DNA of 64,000 nucleotides. It comes from Bradyrhizobium stylosanthis (GTDB taxonomy: Bacteria; Pseudomonadota; Alphaproteobacteria; Rhizobiales; Xanthobacteraceae). The stretch spans positions 1,665 through 65,664 of the forward strand of contig NZ_LVEM01000009.1 in assembly GCF_001641335.1 (NCBI RefSeq), in the 5' to 3' direction. Positions 63,754-64,000 of the stretch are shown here, piece by piece. Under the pieces are notes generated by a model. The model did no database searches and was not told the DNA's origin. It worked only from the letters and a program-made list of their open reading frames with translations. Every line of letters begins with the position of its first letter. Position 1 is the stretch's first letter. The position numbers were made by a program, and so were the translations under genes.

Positions 63754-64000
63754 GGTTGTCCCCCGTCTGGTTCCCGTATGGATGCAGGCGGCCGCGAGCG
63801 GCCGCCGGGTTTTCTCTGACAGTAGATGGCACACCGAATAGGCTGCCCGTCAACTGCGACCGTGTGTGTGCAAACGGTGTTCTGGCTGTCCGTTGGGCAA
63901 AACTTTGTTTCGCAGCCCAACCGTTCGGCAATCCGGCGTCAAAACACGCCGGATTCCACGTTGCACTGCAGAAAATTTGTTCGCCGGATCAGACGAAAGT
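63754..64000. other. upstream region of the dpp operon
   Basis: No gene is supported here. It should hold the dppA promoter, but no clear promoter boxes, operator or repeat are visible. The right edge of the window cuts the region, so any divergent gene lies outside. Confidence 0.4.

Noticed and set aside
61780..63819. 679-codon plus-strand frame opposite dppA and the end of dppB
   Set aside because: It spans two well-defined minus-strand genes and shows no domain or ribosome site; an antisense artefact of high GC.

Overview
The window looks like a Bradyrhizobium chromosome segment. It is GC-rich with typical alphaproteobacterial gene order. It carries a 221-residue TlpA that matches, from memory, the Bradyrhizobium copper-chaperone reductase with active-site Cys107 and Cys110. 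A SAM-II riboswitch precedes metX, there is a CpdR-type receiver, and the gaps are littered with several families of palindromic repeats of the kind seen throughout Bradyrhizobium genomes. I see no tRNA, rRNA, CRISPR array, prophage or transposase, so most of the window reads as core chromosome.

Layout. 1-6.5 kb: the 3' part of a LysM/M23 envelope peptidase, an exported beta-propeller, a small acidic protein, and clpB facing it across a strong terminator. 6.8-9.6 kb: MOSC protein, a secreted CHAP-like protein, an alpha/beta hydrolase. 9.6-14.8 kb: amino-acid synthesis, with metX-metW behind a SAM-II riboswitch, and divergently chorismate mutase, hisC and tyrA-type prephenate dehydrogenase. 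14.9-21.4 kb: envelope and division genes (DUF2125, ChaC-like cyclotransferase, PlsC, YdcF, FtsEX, a zinc-ribbon membrane protein, CpdR-like receiver). 21.6-24.7 kb: a DUF4175/TIGR02302 system split into two overlapping genes. 24.9-28.4 kb: carboxymuconolactone-decarboxylase family protein, beta-hydroxyacid dehydrogenase, exported tannase/feruloyl esterase. 28.4-32.4 kb: lysA, a small lipoprotein, argH, and divergently tlpA. 32.6-36.4 kb: 3-hydroxyacyl-CoA dehydrogenase, etfA-etfB, cobalamin adenosyltransferase, a HIG1 protein. 36.6-41.2 kb: BrkB membrane protein overlapping a soluble hybrid histidine kinase, gluQ coupled to a RlaP-type nucleotidyltransferase, and an AlkA-type glycosylase.

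41.2-51.3 kb is the most accessory-looking part. A LysR regulator with a candidate operator faces a run of plus-strand catabolic genes: nitronate monooxygenase-like protein, LivK-type binding protein, acyl-CoA synthetase, DUF2855 protein, flavin monooxygenase with an NTF2-like front domain, and an NHL beta-propeller. An opposing Bug/TctC binding protein ends the block. The substrate is unknown. 51.4-57.3 kb holds an HNH protein, a secreted GH1/GH16 beta-glucan pair, a GT87 membrane glycosyltransferase, an EamA exporter and dodecin. 57.4-63.8 kb holds a HAD hydrolase and a complete dppABCDF-type peptide ABC transporter.

The best leads for new biology are the metX leader (SAM-II plus a visible antiterminator/terminator switch), the split TIGR02302 pair whose second half has gained its own signal peptide, the translational coupling of gluQ to a predicted RNA nucleotidyltransferase, and the uncharacterised LysR-controlled catabolic block. 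No single locus is clearly a wholly new system. All functional calls come from reading motifs and family resemblance; no database search was run.
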